Shown here piece after piece: positions 51,891 to 61,981 of a DNA stretch of 64,000 nucleotides. A program made the position numbers and the translations under genes. Under the pieces are notes generated by a model that searched no databases, had not been told where the DNA came from, and saw nothing but the letters and a program-made list of their open reading frames with translations. The stretch lies in contig NZ_QEKO01000001.1 of assembly GCF_003096595.1 (NCBI RefSeq), positions 310,001 to 374,000 of the forward strand, in the 5' to 3' direction. How positions within the stretch are numbered: position 1 is the stretch's first letter; the number at the start of each line of letters is the position of its first letter. Source of the DNA: Pusillimonas noertemannii. GTDB lineage: Bacteria; Pseudomonadota; Gammaproteobacteria; Burkholderiales; Burkholderiaceae_B.

Positions 51891-53153
51891 ATGAGCAACA
51901 TGCCTGCAGTTTTCCCTGAAGACCCTGTGTGGCAGGGCGAGGGCACGAGCCGTATTCCCTTCTGGGCATACACCGACGAGGCCCTTTACAAGAAAGAGCT
52001 TGAGCGTTTTTTCTATGACAACCACTGGTGCTATGTGGGCCTGGAGGCTGAAGTGCCCGAGCCGGGCGACTTCAAGCGCACGGTCATCGGCGAGCGCTCG
52101 GTGATCATGACGCGCGACCTCGATGGCGGCATCAACGTCATTGAAAACGTCTGTGCGCATCGCGGCATGCAGTTCTGTCGCGAGCGTTCGGGCAACAAGA
52201 AAGAGCTGGTCTGCCCCTACCATCAATGGAATTACAGCCTGAAGGGCGACCTGCAGGGCGTGCCGTTCCTGCGCGGCGTAAAGCGCGACGGCCAGGTGCA
52301 GGGCGGCATGCCCAAAGAATTCAAGACCAAGGAAAACAACCTGAACAAGCTGCGCGTGGCCACGCGCGGCGGGGTGGTGTTCGCCTCGTTCAACCACGAG
52401 GTCGAAAGTTTCGAAGACTTTCTGGGCCCCGAGATTCTGGGCTACTTCGACCGCCTGTTCAACGGCCGCAAGCTGAAGATCCTGGGCTACAACCGCCAGC
52501 GCATCCCGGGCAACTGGAAGCTGATGCAGGAAAACATCAAAGACCCCTACCACCCGGGCCTGCTGCACACCTGGTTCATCACCTACGGGCTGTGGCGCGC
52601 CGACAATAAGTCGTCGCTGCGCATGGACGACAAGCACCGCCATGCCGCCATGATCTCCACCCGCGGCAACGCCCAGGCCAAGAACGAGGTAACCACCGGC
52701 GTGACCAGCTTCAAGGAAAGCATGGAGATCAAGGACAAGCGCCTGCTCGACATCGTGCACGAGCCGTGGTGGGGCGAGCCCACCGCCGTCATGATGACGA
52801 TCTTCCCCAGCGTGATCTTCCAGCAGCAGGTCAACAGCGTTTCGACGCGCCACATCCAGCCCAGCGGCCCCGACGCCTTCGACTTTGTCTGGACGCACTT
52901 CGGCTTCGAGGACGACACCCCCGAAATGACCCAGCGGCGCCTGGTGCAGGCCAACCTGTTCGGGCCGGCCGGTTTCGTTTCGGCCGACGACGGCGAGGTG
53001 ATCGAGTTCTCGCAAAGCGGCTTCGAGCAAAAGCCCTACCACCGCGCGGTGGCCGAGCTGGGCGGCTACGGGGTAGAGGACACCGAGCACATGGTTACGG
53101 AAACACTGATACGCGGCATGTACGAGTACTGGCGCAAGGTCATGGAGGTTTGA
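51891..53153 (+). CDS. nagG: Salicylate 5-hydroxylase-like large oxygenase subunit
   Basis: This is a 420-residue Rieske oxygenase alpha subunit. The Rieske site is CAHRGMQFC with CPYHQW, and the iron site is in ENIKDPYHPGLLH. It is very similar in layout to NagG of salicylate 5-hydroxylase (opening FPEDPVWQGEGTSRIPFWAY, GDFKRTVIGERSVIM). Gentisate would be the product. Related enzymes act on other 2-hydroxy- or 2-aminobenzoates, so the substrate is inferred. AAAGGAGAC precedes the ATG. The small subunit follows seven bases later. Confidence 0.88.
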   Translation: MSNMPAVFPEDPVWQGEGTSRIPFWAYTDEALYKKELERFFYDNHWCYVGLEAEVPEPGDFKRTVIGERSVIMTRDLDGGINVIENVCAHRGMQFCRERSGNKKELVCPYHQWNYSLKGDLQGVPFLRGVKRDGQVQGGMPKEFKTKENNLNKLRVATRGGVVFASFNHEVESFEDFLGPEILGYFDRLFNGRKLKILGYNRQRIPGNWKLMQENIKDPYHPGLLHTWFITYGLWRADNKSSLRMDDKHRHAAMISTRGNAQAKNEVTTGVTSFKESMEIKDKRLLDIVHEPWWGEPTAVMMTIFPSVIFQQQVNSVSTRHIQPSGPDAFDFVWTHFGFEDDTPEMTQRRLVQANLFGPAGFVSADDGEVIEFSQSGFEQKPYHRAVAELGGYGVEDTEHMVTETLIRGMYEYWRKVMEV

Positions 53154-53159
53154 TCGAAG

Positions 53160-53630
53160 ATGGACATGCAGACATATATCAAGCTGACCAATCTTTACGC
53201 CGACTACGCGGCGGCGGTGGACGCCGAAGATTGGGAAAAATGGGTGAGCTTCTTCGACGAAGAATGCGAGTACAAGGTGCAGCCGCGCGAAAACCACGAA
53301 CGCGGCTTCCCGCTGTCGACCATGTGGTTCATCAGCCGCAACATGCTCGAGGACCGCGTCTATGGCATGCGCGAAACACTGTTCCACGACCCGTACTACC
53401 AGCGCCACGTGGTGGGCGCGCCGCGCATCATCGGCTTTGAAGACGGCATTATCGAGGCCGAGGCCAATTATGCGGTGTTCCGCACCAAATACGACGGTGC
53501 TTCCGTGGTTTTCAATGTGGGCCGCTACATCGACCGTATCCGCGTGGACGGCGACGAACTGAAATTCAAGTCGCGGCACTGCATTTATGACTCGGAAATG
53601 ATTGCGAATTCGATCATATATCCGATCTAA
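53160..53630 (+). CDS. nagH: Aromatic oxygenase small (beta) subunit, NagH-like
   Basis: This is a 156-residue protein with the NTF2-like beta-subunit fold: [35 protein letters not shown] and REN in the first half, then [11 protein letters not shown]-like strands and [19 protein letters not shown]. It supports assembly of the alpha3-beta3 hexamer. It lies between the large subunit and the ferredoxin, as in nagG-nagH-nagAb. Confidence 0.87.
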   Translation: MDMQTYIKLTNLYADYAAAVDAEDWEKWVSFFDEECEYKVQPRENHERGFPLSTMWFISRNMLEDRVYGMRETLFHDPYYQRHVVGAPRIIGFEDGIIEAEANYAVFRTKYDGASVVFNVGRYIDRIRVDGDELKFKSRHCIYDSEMIANSIIYPI

Positions 53631-53676
53631 TGAACACTTTTTTAGATCAGGCGAAAAAGGAAAAGGAATAGAGCCA

Positions 53677-53988
53677 ATGGCAAACTGGATTGATGTGCTG
53701 TCGCGCGACGACGTGCCCGAGGACGACGTTATCGGGGTAGATGCGGAAGGCCGGCAACTGGCGCTTTACGACGTGGAAGGCGAGATCTACGCTACCGACA
53801 ACATCTGTACGCACGGGCATGCGCGCCTTTGTGACGGTTTTTTGGAAGATCATGAAATCGAGTGCCCGCTGCATCAGGGCAGGTTCGACGTGCGGACCGG
53901 AAAAGCCCTGTGCGAACCCCTGACTCAGGATATTCGAGTATATCCAGTGAAGATAGAAGAAGGTAGAGTATGGGTCGAAATTGACTGA
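53677..53988 (+). CDS. nagAb: Rieske ferredoxin of the oxygenase, NagAb-like
   Basis: This is a 103-residue Rieske [2Fe-2S] ferredoxin: [11 protein letters not shown] and [13 protein letters not shown] carry the Cys-X-His and Cys-X2-His ligands. It carries electrons between the reductase and the large subunit. The ATG at 53677 has AAAAGGAATAG upstream; an upstream in-frame start would lie in the nagH gene. A terminator follows (53999-54025). Confidence 0.9.
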   Translation: MANWIDVLSRDDVPEDDVIGVDAEGRQLALYDVEGEIYATDNICTHGHARLCDGFLEDHEIECPLHQGRFDVRTGKALCEPLTQDIRVYPVKIEEGRVWVEID

Positions 53989-53998
53989 CCGCCTGCTG

Positions 53999-54025
53999 GA
54001 AGGCCCTGTTCCGGGCCTTCTTTTC
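53999..54025 (+). terminator. Rho-independent terminator of the hydroxylase operon
   Basis: GAAGGCCC pairs with GGGCCTTC over a 6-base loop and is followed by TTTTC. It lies 11 bp after the ferredoxin stop and 66 bp before livH, so the transporter operon that follows has its own start or depends on readthrough. Confidence 0.8.
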
Positions 54026-54090
54026 TGAACGGCAGGCAATAATAAAAACAAAAATCCCATACACGACACCCAAATAATAGAGGGCAATGG

Positions 54091-55008
54091 ATGACTACAC
54101 TTGTTTTATCGCAGCTGCTCAACGGCGTGCAGTACGGCGTGCTGTTGTTTTTGCTGGCTGCGGGCCTGACGCTGGTTTTCGGCATCATGAGCTTTGTGAA
54201 CCTGACACACGGCTCGCTGTACATGCTGGGGGCCTACTTCGGGGCCACCGCCTACAACCATACCAGTTCGTTCCTGCTGGCCATCGTGGCGGCGGTGGGC
54301 GGATGCATTATCGTGGGCATCATCCTCGAGCGAACGGCGGTCTCGCGGCTCTATTCGCGAGACCACCTCGATCATGTGCTGGTGACCTTCGGCCTGCTGC
54401 TGTTCTTCAACGAAATGGCGCAGATCATCTGGGGCACTCAGCCCTACTTCCTGCCGGTGCCCTCGTGGCTCGACAGCACGGTCAACCTGTTCGGCATCAC
54501 CTATCCGTCGTACCGCTTTGCCATCATCGTTGCGGGCCTGCTGGCCGCGGTGGGCTCATATTGGCTCATCCATAAAACGCGCCTGGGCATGCTGATCCGC
54601 GCCGGTTCGGTCAACCCGCAGATGATCGGCGCGCTGGGCATCAACATCAAGTTCCTGAACGCCCTGCTGTTCGGCGTGGGCGCCGCGCTGGCCGGCCTGG
54701 CCGGCGTCATGGCCGGGCCCATCCTGTCGGTGCAGTCGGGCATGGGCGAGCCGGTGCTGATCACCACGCTGGTGGTCATCGTCATCGGCGGCATCGGTTC
54801 GGTCAGCGGTGCCTTCTATGCCGCCCTGGTGGTGGGCATCGTCGACACCCTGGGCCGGGCCTTCCTGCCCATGCTGCTGCGCGAAGTCATGGCGCGCGAC
54901 CTGGCCAATGCGGCCGGGCCGGCCATTGCTTCAATGCTGATCTATGTGCTGATGGCGGTGGTGCTGGCCATCCGTCCGCAGGGGCTGTTTGCAGGAGCCA
55001 AGAAATAA
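54091..55008 (+). CDS. livH: Branched-chain amino acid type ABC permease, LivH
   Basis: This is a 305-residue permease: LVLSQLLNGVQYGVLLFLLA, the NLTHGSLYMLGAYFGA loop and GGIGSVSGAFYAALVVG. It forms the inner-membrane channel with the next gene, which it overlaps (TAATG). Placed after the aromatic hydroxylase genes, it probably imports an aromatic acid. GAGGG lies before the ATG. Confidence 0.92.
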   Translation: MTTLVLSQLLNGVQYGVLLFLLAAGLTLVFGIMSFVNLTHGSLYMLGAYFGATAYNHTSSFLLAIVAAVGGCIIVGIILERTAVSRLYSRDHLDHVLVTFGLLLFFNEMAQIIWGTQPYFLPVPSWLDSTVNLFGITYPSYRFAIIVAGLLAAVGSYWLIHKTRLGMLIRAGSVNPQMIGALGINIKFLNALLFGVGAALAGLAGVMAGPILSVQSGMGEPVLITTLVVIVIGGIGSVSGAFYAALVVGIVDTLGRAFLPMLLREVMARDLANAAGPAIASMLIYVLMAVVLAIRPQGLFAGAKK

Positions 55009-56015
55009 TGTCCACAAATCAAAGCAATATCTGGAAGGCCGGCACCCTGGTGCCCCTGGTCATCTTCCTGTTGTTCATCCTGGTGCCCGTGTGGGGCCAC
55101 TTTACCGACCATAACTTCTACGTCGCCTACTTTGCGCGCATTCTCATCTACGCCATTGCCGTGGTGGCGCTGAACCTGGCGCTGGGCTTTGGCGGCCTGG
55201 TCAGCCTGGGGCATGCCCTGTTCATGGGGCTGGGGGCCTACAGCGTGGCGCTGCCGGCTTTCTACGGCATCGACAACGGCTGGGTGCACCTGTTCTTCTG
55301 CCTGGCCAGCTGCGCCGTGGCGGGGTTGATTACCGGGGCCATCAGCCTGCGCACCTCGGGCATCGGCTTCATCATGATCACGCTGGCGTTCGCCCAGATG
55401 GGCTACTTCCTGTTCGTCAGCCTGAAGCAGTACGGCGGCGACGACGGCACCAGCATCTCGCACACCAGCCAGTTCTTCGGGCTTGACCTGGGCGGGGTGT
55501 ACGAGGTGTACGTCGTGTCGCTGATCCTGCTCATACTGGCCACGTGGTGGACAGCCCGGTTGCGCGTCTCGCCCTTCGGCATGGTGCTGCGCGGCGCGCG
55601 GCAAAATGCGCGGCGCGTGCGGGCGGTGGGCTTTCCGGCCAATCACTACCTGCTGGCCTCGTACGTGCTGTCGGCCATGCTGTGCGGGGTGGCCGGCATG
55701 CTGCTGGCCAACCTGAACGCCTTCGCCTCGCCCAGCACGCTGTCCTGGATCATCTCCGGCGACCTGGTGGTCATGCTGGTGTTGGGCGGCATCGGCACCG
55801 TGTTCGGCCCGGTGCTGGGCGCGCTGGCCTTCCTGGGCCTCGAGGAAATCCTCAAGATGTTCACCGACCACTGGCTGGCGGTGTTCGGCCTGGTCATCGT
55901 GTTCATCGGCCTGCTGGGCAAGGCCGGCATAGCGGGCTTCCTTGAGTCATTCAGCCGCCGCAAGGCGGGCGCTGCCGCGGGCGGCGCCAAACAAGTCAAA
56001 GGAGCCAAGGCATGA
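55008..56015 (+). CDS. livM: Branched-chain amino acid type ABC permease, LivM
   Basis: This is a 335-residue permease with about nine membrane segments and the LALGFGGLVSLGHALFMGLG motif. The charged C-terminal tail (RRKAGAAAGGAKQVKGAKA) is longer than in many LivM proteins. It overlaps livG by four bases (ATGA). Confidence 0.92.
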   Translation: MSTNQSNIWKAGTLVPLVIFLLFILVPVWGHFTDHNFYVAYFARILIYAIAVVALNLALGFGGLVSLGHALFMGLGAYSVALPAFYGIDNGWVHLFFCLASCAVAGLITGAISLRTSGIGFIMITLAFAQMGYFLFVSLKQYGGDDGTSISHTSQFFGLDLGGVYEVYVVSLILLILATWWTARLRVSPFGMVLRGARQNARRVRAVGFPANHYLLASYVLSAMLCGVAGMLLANLNAFASPSTLSWIISGDLVVMLVLGGIGTVFGPVLGALAFLGLEEILKMFTDHWLAVFGLVIVFIGLLGKAGIAGFLESFSRRKAGAAAGGAKQVKGAKA

Positions 56016-56767
56016 GCGATTATCTGCTGCGCACCGAATCGCTGGTCAAGCGCTTTGGCGGCCTGCTGGTGACCGATTCGGTCTCCATCGACGTACGCCC
56101 GGGCGAACTGCACGCCATCATCGGCCCCAACGGGGCGGGCAAGACCACCCTCATCAACCAGCTCTCGGGCGAACTGGCGGCCAACTCGGGCAGCGTGCTG
56201 TTCGCCGGCGAGAACGTCACGGCCCTGGGCATTCACCAGCGGGCGCGGCGCGGGCTGCTGCGCTCATACCAGATCACGTCCATTTTCGAGGGCTTTACCG
56301 TGCTCGAAAACACCGTGCTGGCGGCCATGGGCGCCAAAGAGCACGCCTTCCGCTTCTGGAAGCCCATGCTGGCCCGGCAAGACCTGGTGCAGATCGCCAG
56401 GCAGGCGCTCGAAGTCACCAGCCTGACCGACCTGGCCGACGCGCCGGCGGCCGAGCTGGCCTACGGCCAGCGTCGCCAGCTCGAGCTGGCCATGGCGCTG
56501 GCGGCCCAGCCCAAGGTGCTGCTGCTCGATGAACCCATGGCCGGCATGAGCGCGCAAGAGTCGGCCGGCGTGGTGGCCCTGCTCAAGCGGCTCAAGGGCA
56601 CGCATACCATTTTGCTGATCGAGCACGACATGGACGCCGTGTTCGCGCTGGCCGACCGTATTACCGTGCTGGTGTACGGCAAGGCCATGTTCTCGGGCAC
56701 GCCCGACGAAATTCGCAACCATCCGGAGGTCAAGGCGGTGTACCTGGGCGACGAGGCAATAGGATAA
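56012..56767 (+). CDS. livG: Branched-chain amino acid type ABC ATPase, LivG
   Basis: This is a 251-residue ATPase with a normal Walker A, GPNGAGKTTLINQLSG, the signature LAYGQRRQLELAMALA and Walker B LLLDEPMAGMS. It should be the main catalytic half if the LivF partner is impaired (see the next gene). Confidence 0.92.
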   Translation: MSDYLLRTESLVKRFGGLLVTDSVSIDVRPGELHAIIGPNGAGKTTLINQLSGELAANSGSVLFAGENVTALGIHQRARRGLLRSYQITSIFEGFTVLENTVLAAMGAKEHAFRFWKPMLARQDLVQIARQALEVTSLTDLADAPAAELAYGQRRQLELAMALAAQPKVLLLDEPMAGMSAQESAGVVALLKRLKGTHTILLIEHDMDAVFALADRITVLVYGKAMFSGTPDEIRNHPEVKAVYLGDEAIG

Positions 56768-56772
56768 GAAAC

Positions 56773-57489
<717 letters not shown>

Positions 57490-57564
57490 TGTGTCTGCCG
57501 CCGTCTGCCCGGCCTTTTCCGGGCAAGGCGGCTATTGTCGGCCCAAGGGCGTGGAGGCCAGGGC

Positions 57565-58467
57565 ATGAAAGACCTGAACCTTCTGTATGTGTTCGAGGCC
57601 ATGTGGCGCGATCGTTCGGTTACGCTGGCCGCCGAGAACCTGGGCCTTACCCAGGCGGCGGTCAGCAGCGCGCTCAAGCGCCTGCGCCAAGAGCATGGCG
57701 ACAAGATGTTCACCCTGGTGGGCCGGCGCATGGAGCCCACGCCTTATGCGGTGCAGGCTTCGCAGCAACTGCTGACCGCGCTCGACATGATCCGCAAGGC
57801 GTCGAACCGCCGCGCGCCTTTCGACCCTTCCACCTCGCGCCGCCTGTTCACCATACGCACGCGCGACGTGGGCGAGGTGGTGTGTTTTCCGCAGATACTG
57901 CAAGATGTCGCCGAGGTGGCGCCTTCGATCAGGCTGCGCACCACATTCCAGCCCATAGACGACACCTTGGTGGGCCTGGCCAGCGGCCGCATGGACCTGG
58001 CCCTGGGTTTCCTGCCCTCGCTTGAAACCGGCATCCACCGGCGTCCTTTGTTCAAGCAGGATTATGTGTGCGTGGTCCGGAAGGGCCATCCGCTGGCGCG
58101 CAGCACCCTGAGCCGCGAGCGTTTTTGCGAGCAAGACCACCTGCTGGTGGAGTATTCGGGCAGCGGCCACCAAGTGATCGAGCGCGGCCTGCTCGATGCC
58201 GGCCTGCGCAACCAGATCCGCATCCGGCTGCCGCAGTATCTGTCGGCGCCGCACTTTATCCTGACTTCCGATCTGGTGTGGTGCGCGCCGGCCGCCCTGG
58301 CCGAAAAGCTCGCCCGTTACTACCCGCTGGTGCTCAAACCGGTGCCGATTGCCCTGCCCGCGTTCGAAATAGCCTTGTACTGGCACGACCGCTTTCATCG
58401 CGACACCGCCAACCAGTGGCTGCGCGATGTGGTCGCCAAGGCGTGCCAGAAAAGCCTGGAAGTATAA
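57565..58467 (+). CDS. LysR family transcriptional regulator
   Basis: This is a 300-residue regulator: MKDLNLLYVFEAMWRDRSVT, then GLTQAAVSSALKRLRQ and RRMEPTPYAVQASQQL, also in the NahR-like style, with the late EIALYWHDRFHRDTANQWLR. It lies between livF and the dehydrogenase/dioxygenase set, all on the plus strand, so it probably controls that downstream set. Its start is at 57565; the ten-codon upstream extension lacks family character. Confidence 0.87.
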   Translation: MKDLNLLYVFEAMWRDRSVTLAAENLGLTQAAVSSALKRLRQEHGDKMFTLVGRRMEPTPYAVQASQQLLTALDMIRKASNRRAPFDPSTSRRLFTIRTRDVGEVVCFPQILQDVAEVAPSIRLRTTFQPIDDTLVGLASGRMDLALGFLPSLETGIHRRPLFKQDYVCVVRKGHPLARSTLSRERFCEQDHLLVEYSGSGHQVIERGLLDAGLRNQIRIRLPQYLSAPHFILTSDLVWCAPAALAEKLARYYPLVLKPVPIALPAFEIALYWHDRFHRDTANQWLRDVVAKACQKSLEV

Positions 58468-58579
58468 ATTAAATTAATACTAAGTAATCAACGAATCGCT
58501 ATGGTTTAATTCTGACCCTGCCCATAGAATCGTTGCATAGAGGAAGGGAAACTTCCCCATGAATGCAAGGAGGCAAACC

Positions 58580-59479
58580 ATGGTCGATTTCCAAACCGTG
58601 GGCATGATAGGCATCGGGCAGCTGGGCCTGCCCGTGGCCGGCAATCTCATCCAGGCGGGTTTCAAGGTGGCGGGCTTTCGCCGCAGCAATATGCACGAGT
58701 TCACCGAGCTGGGTGGCCGGGCCCTGGGTTCGCCCGCGCAGGTTGCGCGCGAGTCCGATGTCGTCCTGTTGTGCCTGCCCAGCGAATCCGCTTCCCGCCA
58801 GGTGCTCGAGGGCCCCGAGGGGCTGCTGGCGGCGCTCGAACCAGGCCAGGTGGTGATCGAAACCGGCACCTACAGCAAGGCGTTCAAGCTGCAGCAGGCC
58901 CAGCAGCTTGCGCAGGGGGGCGCGCGGGTGCTCGAGGCCGAGGTCAGCGGCTCTCCGCCCATGGTCAAGGCCCGCAAGGCGGCGCTGTACGTGGGAGGCG
59001 AGGCCGATCTGCTCGAGCAATGCCGCCCCATTCTCGAAGCCATCAGTCCCGCGGTCTTCCATCTGGGCGACTACGGCTCGGCGGTGTCCATGAAGCTCAT
59101 CGCCAATTACCTGCTGGCCATCCACACCCTGGCCGCGGCCGAGGCCATGAACATGGGCGCCCGGGCGGGTTTTGACCCTCGCACCGTGGCCGAGGTCATC
59201 CAGAAGGGCGCGGGCGGCTCGGCCATGTTCGGCGTGCGCGCGCCCATGATGGCCGACCGCGCCTTCAGCCCGGCCCCGGGGCCTTTTACCACGCTTGAAA
59301 AATACCTTGAACTGGGGCGCGCCATGGCCGACGAGCTCGGCTGCGCCACGCCCATGTTCTCCGCCGCCGAGCCCTATTACCAGCGCGCGCTGGGTGGCGA
59401 ACTGCGCAACGAAGACATTGCCGCCCTTATCAAGCTGATCGAGGCCGACTCGCGGCCGGGCCAGGGCGGCCAGGGCTAG
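58580..59479 (+). CDS. NAD(P)-dependent 3-hydroxyisobutyrate dehydrogenase family protein
   Basis: This is a 299-residue beta-hydroxyacid dehydrogenase: Rossmann GMIGIGQLGLPVAGNLIQAG, substrate motif AEVSGSPPMVKARKAAL and the catalytic lysine in MKLIANYLLAIHTLAA. It oxidises or reduces a small 3-hydroxyacid or aldehyde acid from ring breakdown. AAGGAGGC precedes the ATG at 58580. It begins a set with the VOC dioxygenase, YciI, FAH and binding protein genes. Confidence 0.87.
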   Translation: MVDFQTVGMIGIGQLGLPVAGNLIQAGFKVAGFRRSNMHEFTELGGRALGSPAQVARESDVVLLCLPSESASRQVLEGPEGLLAALEPGQVVIETGTYSKAFKLQQAQQLAQGGARVLEAEVSGSPPMVKARKAALYVGGEADLLEQCRPILEAISPAVFHLGDYGSAVSMKLIANYLLAIHTLAAAEAMNMGARAGFDPRTVAEVIQKGAGGSAMFGVRAPMMADRAFSPAPGPFTTLEKYLELGRAMADELGCATPMFSAAEPYYQRALGGELRNEDIAALIKLIEADSRPGQGGQG

Positions 59480-59545
59480 AAAGGGCGGGGCAGGGCCTGC
59501 GAAAGCAGGGCCGCAACGCCACATGTAAACGGAAAAGGACCAACA

Positions 59546-60475
59546 ATGATACGTTCGCTGCTGCACGTGGGCATGATCGTGCCCGACCTTGAAGTGGGGC
59601 GCGCCTTCTACGAGCTGTTTGGCCTGCAAGCGCGCGCTAGCGGAAACGACCTGGTGTTTCGCTGCCAGGGCCGCGACCAGGACCAGATACGGCTCATGCA
59701 GGGTCCGCGCAAGAAGCTGGCCTATACCTCGCTGGGCACCAACCAGGCCGGCATGGCCGCATTGACCTCCAGCCTGCGCCAGGCGGGCGTGGCCATACAG
59801 GGCGCGCCGTTCGACGTGCCCTTTGGCGGCATCTGGTTCCAGGATCCGCATGGCGACTGGCTTAATGTGCAGGTGGCCGAGCCCGCGCCGGCCAGCACCG
59901 AAACCCTGCCCCCCGAAATCAATGCTCACGGCAGATACCGCCGCGTGGGTCTCAGGGCCTGCTCGGTTGAAACACGCCACAAAAAGGCCAAGCCCTTGCG
60001 GCTGGGCCACCTTATCAAGTTCTCGCCCGATGTACCGCGTTCGGTGCAGTTCTACACCCAGGTGCTGGGCATGAAGGTTTCCGACCAGGCGGGCGACGTC
60101 ATTGCCTTCCTGCGCGGCGCGGCGGGCGGCGACCACCATATGGTGGCTTTTGCCAAAAGCACGCACACGGGCCTGCATCACGTCAGCTTCGAGGTGGCCG
60201 ACCTGGATGAAATCGAGATCGGCGCCCAGACCCTGCTGCGGGCCGGGTACCGCGATGCCTTCGGCCTGGGCCGCCATATCGGCGGGTCCAACTACTTCCA
60301 CTACATTCGCGACCCCTGGGGTAGCCTGGCCGAATACTTCTGGGACATCGACGTCATTCCCGAGGACGACAGCGACTGGCAGCCGCTGGTGGCCGACTCT
60401 CCCAAAGATGTGATCGCGGTGTGGGCCGCCTCGCCGCCGCCCGAAGATTTCATTCTCAATTTCGAAGAGGCATAG
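59546..60475 (+). CDS. VOC superfamily extradiol-type ring-cleavage dioxygenase
   Basis: This is a 309-residue protein with two glyoxalase/VOC modules, the layout of type I extradiol dioxygenases. The likely iron ligands are the histidine of LGHLIKF, the histidine of LHHVSFEV and the glutamate of LAEYFWD, with GGSNYFHYIRDPWG for catalysis. It would open a catechol- or hydroxylated-pyridine-like ring between or beside the hydroxyls. The FAH-family hydrolase two genes on would split the product. The natural substrate is unknown. Confidence 0.82.
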   Translation: MIRSLLHVGMIVPDLEVGRAFYELFGLQARASGNDLVFRCQGRDQDQIRLMQGPRKKLAYTSLGTNQAGMAALTSSLRQAGVAIQGAPFDVPFGGIWFQDPHGDWLNVQVAEPAPASTETLPPEINAHGRYRRVGLRACSVETRHKKAKPLRLGHLIKFSPDVPRSVQFYTQVLGMKVSDQAGDVIAFLRGAAGGDHHMVAFAKSTHTGLHHVSFEVADLDEIEIGAQTLLRAGYRDAFGLGRHIGGSNYFHYIRDPWGSLAEYFWDIDVIPEDDSDWQPLVADSPKDVIAVWAASPPPEDFILNFEEA

Positions 60476-60556
60476 TGCCAACAGGCCCCAGGGCCCGCCA
60501 ATACTGAAAGAACCGTCCCTGCCCACAGGCGGGCGGGGCGTCAAAAGGATAGAGCC

Positions 60557-60934
60557 ATGGCTATTCCATCGCAGGCGCAGGCATTGATGCAGGGCATGCT
60601 CAAGAAGCCCCTGTATGTGGTGCTGCGCACCCCCGTCGACCTGTCGCGCATCAATGAACTGCTGCCGGCCCATCTTGAATGGGCGGTGCAGTGCGAAAAG
60701 CGCGGCGAACTCTTTGCATCGGGGCCCTTCGTGCAGGAAGGCGCCGCGCCGGGGGCGGGGGGCGGCATGTCCATCTTCCGCGCCGATTCCGTTGCCGAGG
60801 TCGAGCGCATCTTGTCGGGCGACCCTTTCATCCAGCAGGGCGTGTATGCCGCCGACATCAAGAAATGGATGCTGATGGAAGGCGGCGTCACCGTCACCTT
60901 CCGGTTCTCAGACCAATCTTATTTGCTTCGTTGA
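60557..60934 (+). CDS. YciI family protein
   Basis: This is a 125-residue small alpha/beta-barrel protein: RTPVDLSRINELLPAHLEWA and FASGPFVQEG, then DPFIQQGVYAADIKKW. The HLEW histidine matches the conserved His of the family. YciI relatives are muconolactone-isomerase-like and sometimes lie in aromatic catabolic operons as accessory isomerases or dehalogenases. It is 15 bp from the FAH gene and likely cotranscribed. Confidence 0.8.
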   Translation: MAIPSQAQALMQGMLKKPLYVVLRTPVDLSRINELLPAHLEWAVQCEKRGELFASGPFVQEGAAPGAGGGMSIFRADSVAEVERILSGDPFIQQGVYAADIKKWMLMEGGVTVTFRFSDQSYLLR

Positions 60935-60949
60935 GCGCGGGAAGTCTTC

Positions 60950-61888
60950 ATGAAATACCAGTTGTTTACCTATAAGGCCGCCGAAGGCAACGCGCGCCCC
61001 GGCATCGCGGTCGAGGGCCGCCTGTACGACCTGGGCTCGGCCCTGGGCAGCGAGACCGCGTGGGCATCGGTCGACGACCTGCTGATCGAGTGGGACCGGG
61101 CCCGCGGCGTACTCGATGCGCTGGCCGAAAGCCTGGGCGGCGACCCTGCCAGGCAGCGCGCAGCCGCGCTTGCCGAACCAGAGTTCCTGGCGCCGCTGAC
61201 CCGTTGCGGCGTTGTCTATGCGGCCGGCGCCAATTATCGCGACCACGTCGAAGCCATGGCGCGTGCGATGAACATGAACCTGGTCACCGACCCGAAATCG
61301 CAGGGCATCGAGCCCTGGCATTTCATCAAGGCGGGGCAGGCCACCCTGGCGGCGCATCAAGAAGACGTCGCCATGCCCGGCCACACGGCCAAGCTCGACT
61401 GGGAGGCCGAGCTGGCCGTGGTGATCGGGCGGCGCGCAAGCCGGGTAGCAATCGAACAGGCGCTCGAGCACGTTGCGGGGTATTCATGCGCCAATGACCT
61501 CTCCGCCCGGGACAACCTCAAGCGCGAGGGCGTCGACGACACCTCGCCGTTCAAGTTCGACTGGATAGGCCACAAGTGCTTCAAGGGGGCGTGCCCCATA
61601 GGCCCCTTCATCACGCCCGCGCAGTTCGTCGAAACGCCCGAAGACCTGGGCATCAGGCTGTGGCTCAACGACGAACTGAAGCAAGATTCCAACACGAGCA
61701 ACCATCTGTACAGCGTGGCCGAGCAGATCAGCTACCTGAGCCACAGGCTCGACCTGCTGCCGGGCGACATCTTGCTTACCGGTACGCCGGCGGGCGTGGG
61801 CATGGAGTCGGGCACGTTCCTGCAGCGTGGCGACGTGATGCGCGTGTGGATACAAGGGTTGGGCGAACTTGAAACACGCATCGTCTGA
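60950..61888 (+). CDS. FAH family hydrolase, fumarylpyruvate hydrolase-like
   Basis: This is a 312-residue protein: VVYAAGANYRDHVEAMARAM, FIKAGQATLAAHQEDV, LDWEAELAVVIG, SARDNLKREGV and LLTGTPAGVGMESG. This is the conserved fold and metal site for beta-diketo acid hydrolysis. In a gentisate route it would cleave fumarylpyruvate to fumarate and pyruvate; after extradiol cleavage a hydratase or hydrolase role is also possible. Paralogue at 5907-6815. Confidence 0.88.
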   Translation: MKYQLFTYKAAEGNARPGIAVEGRLYDLGSALGSETAWASVDDLLIEWDRARGVLDALAESLGGDPARQRAAALAEPEFLAPLTRCGVVYAAGANYRDHVEAMARAMNMNLVTDPKSQGIEPWHFIKAGQATLAAHQEDVAMPGHTAKLDWEAELAVVIGRRASRVAIEQALEHVAGYSCANDLSARDNLKREGVDDTSPFKFDWIGHKCFKGACPIGPFITPAQFVETPEDLGIRLWLNDELKQDSNTSNHLYSVAEQISYLSHRLDLLPGDILLTGTPAGVGMESGTFLQRGDVMRVWIQGLGELETRIV

Positions 61889-61981
61889 TCGCGGCGGCGA
61901 TTCGGGCGCCTTGGGGCCGCTCGCGCGGGTCGGGGCGGGAATGCGGTTTCATCACTATTAAATCAAGACGGGAGACAAATC

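Noticed and set aside
51807-53579. 590-codon open frame antisense to nagG and nagH
   Set aside because: Shadow of the oxygenase genes; His/Val-rich composition with no motifs.
58499-60673. 724-codon open frame antisense to the dehydrogenase and VOC genes
   Set aside because: It crosses three well-supported plus-strand genes with clear motifs and has no family character itself.
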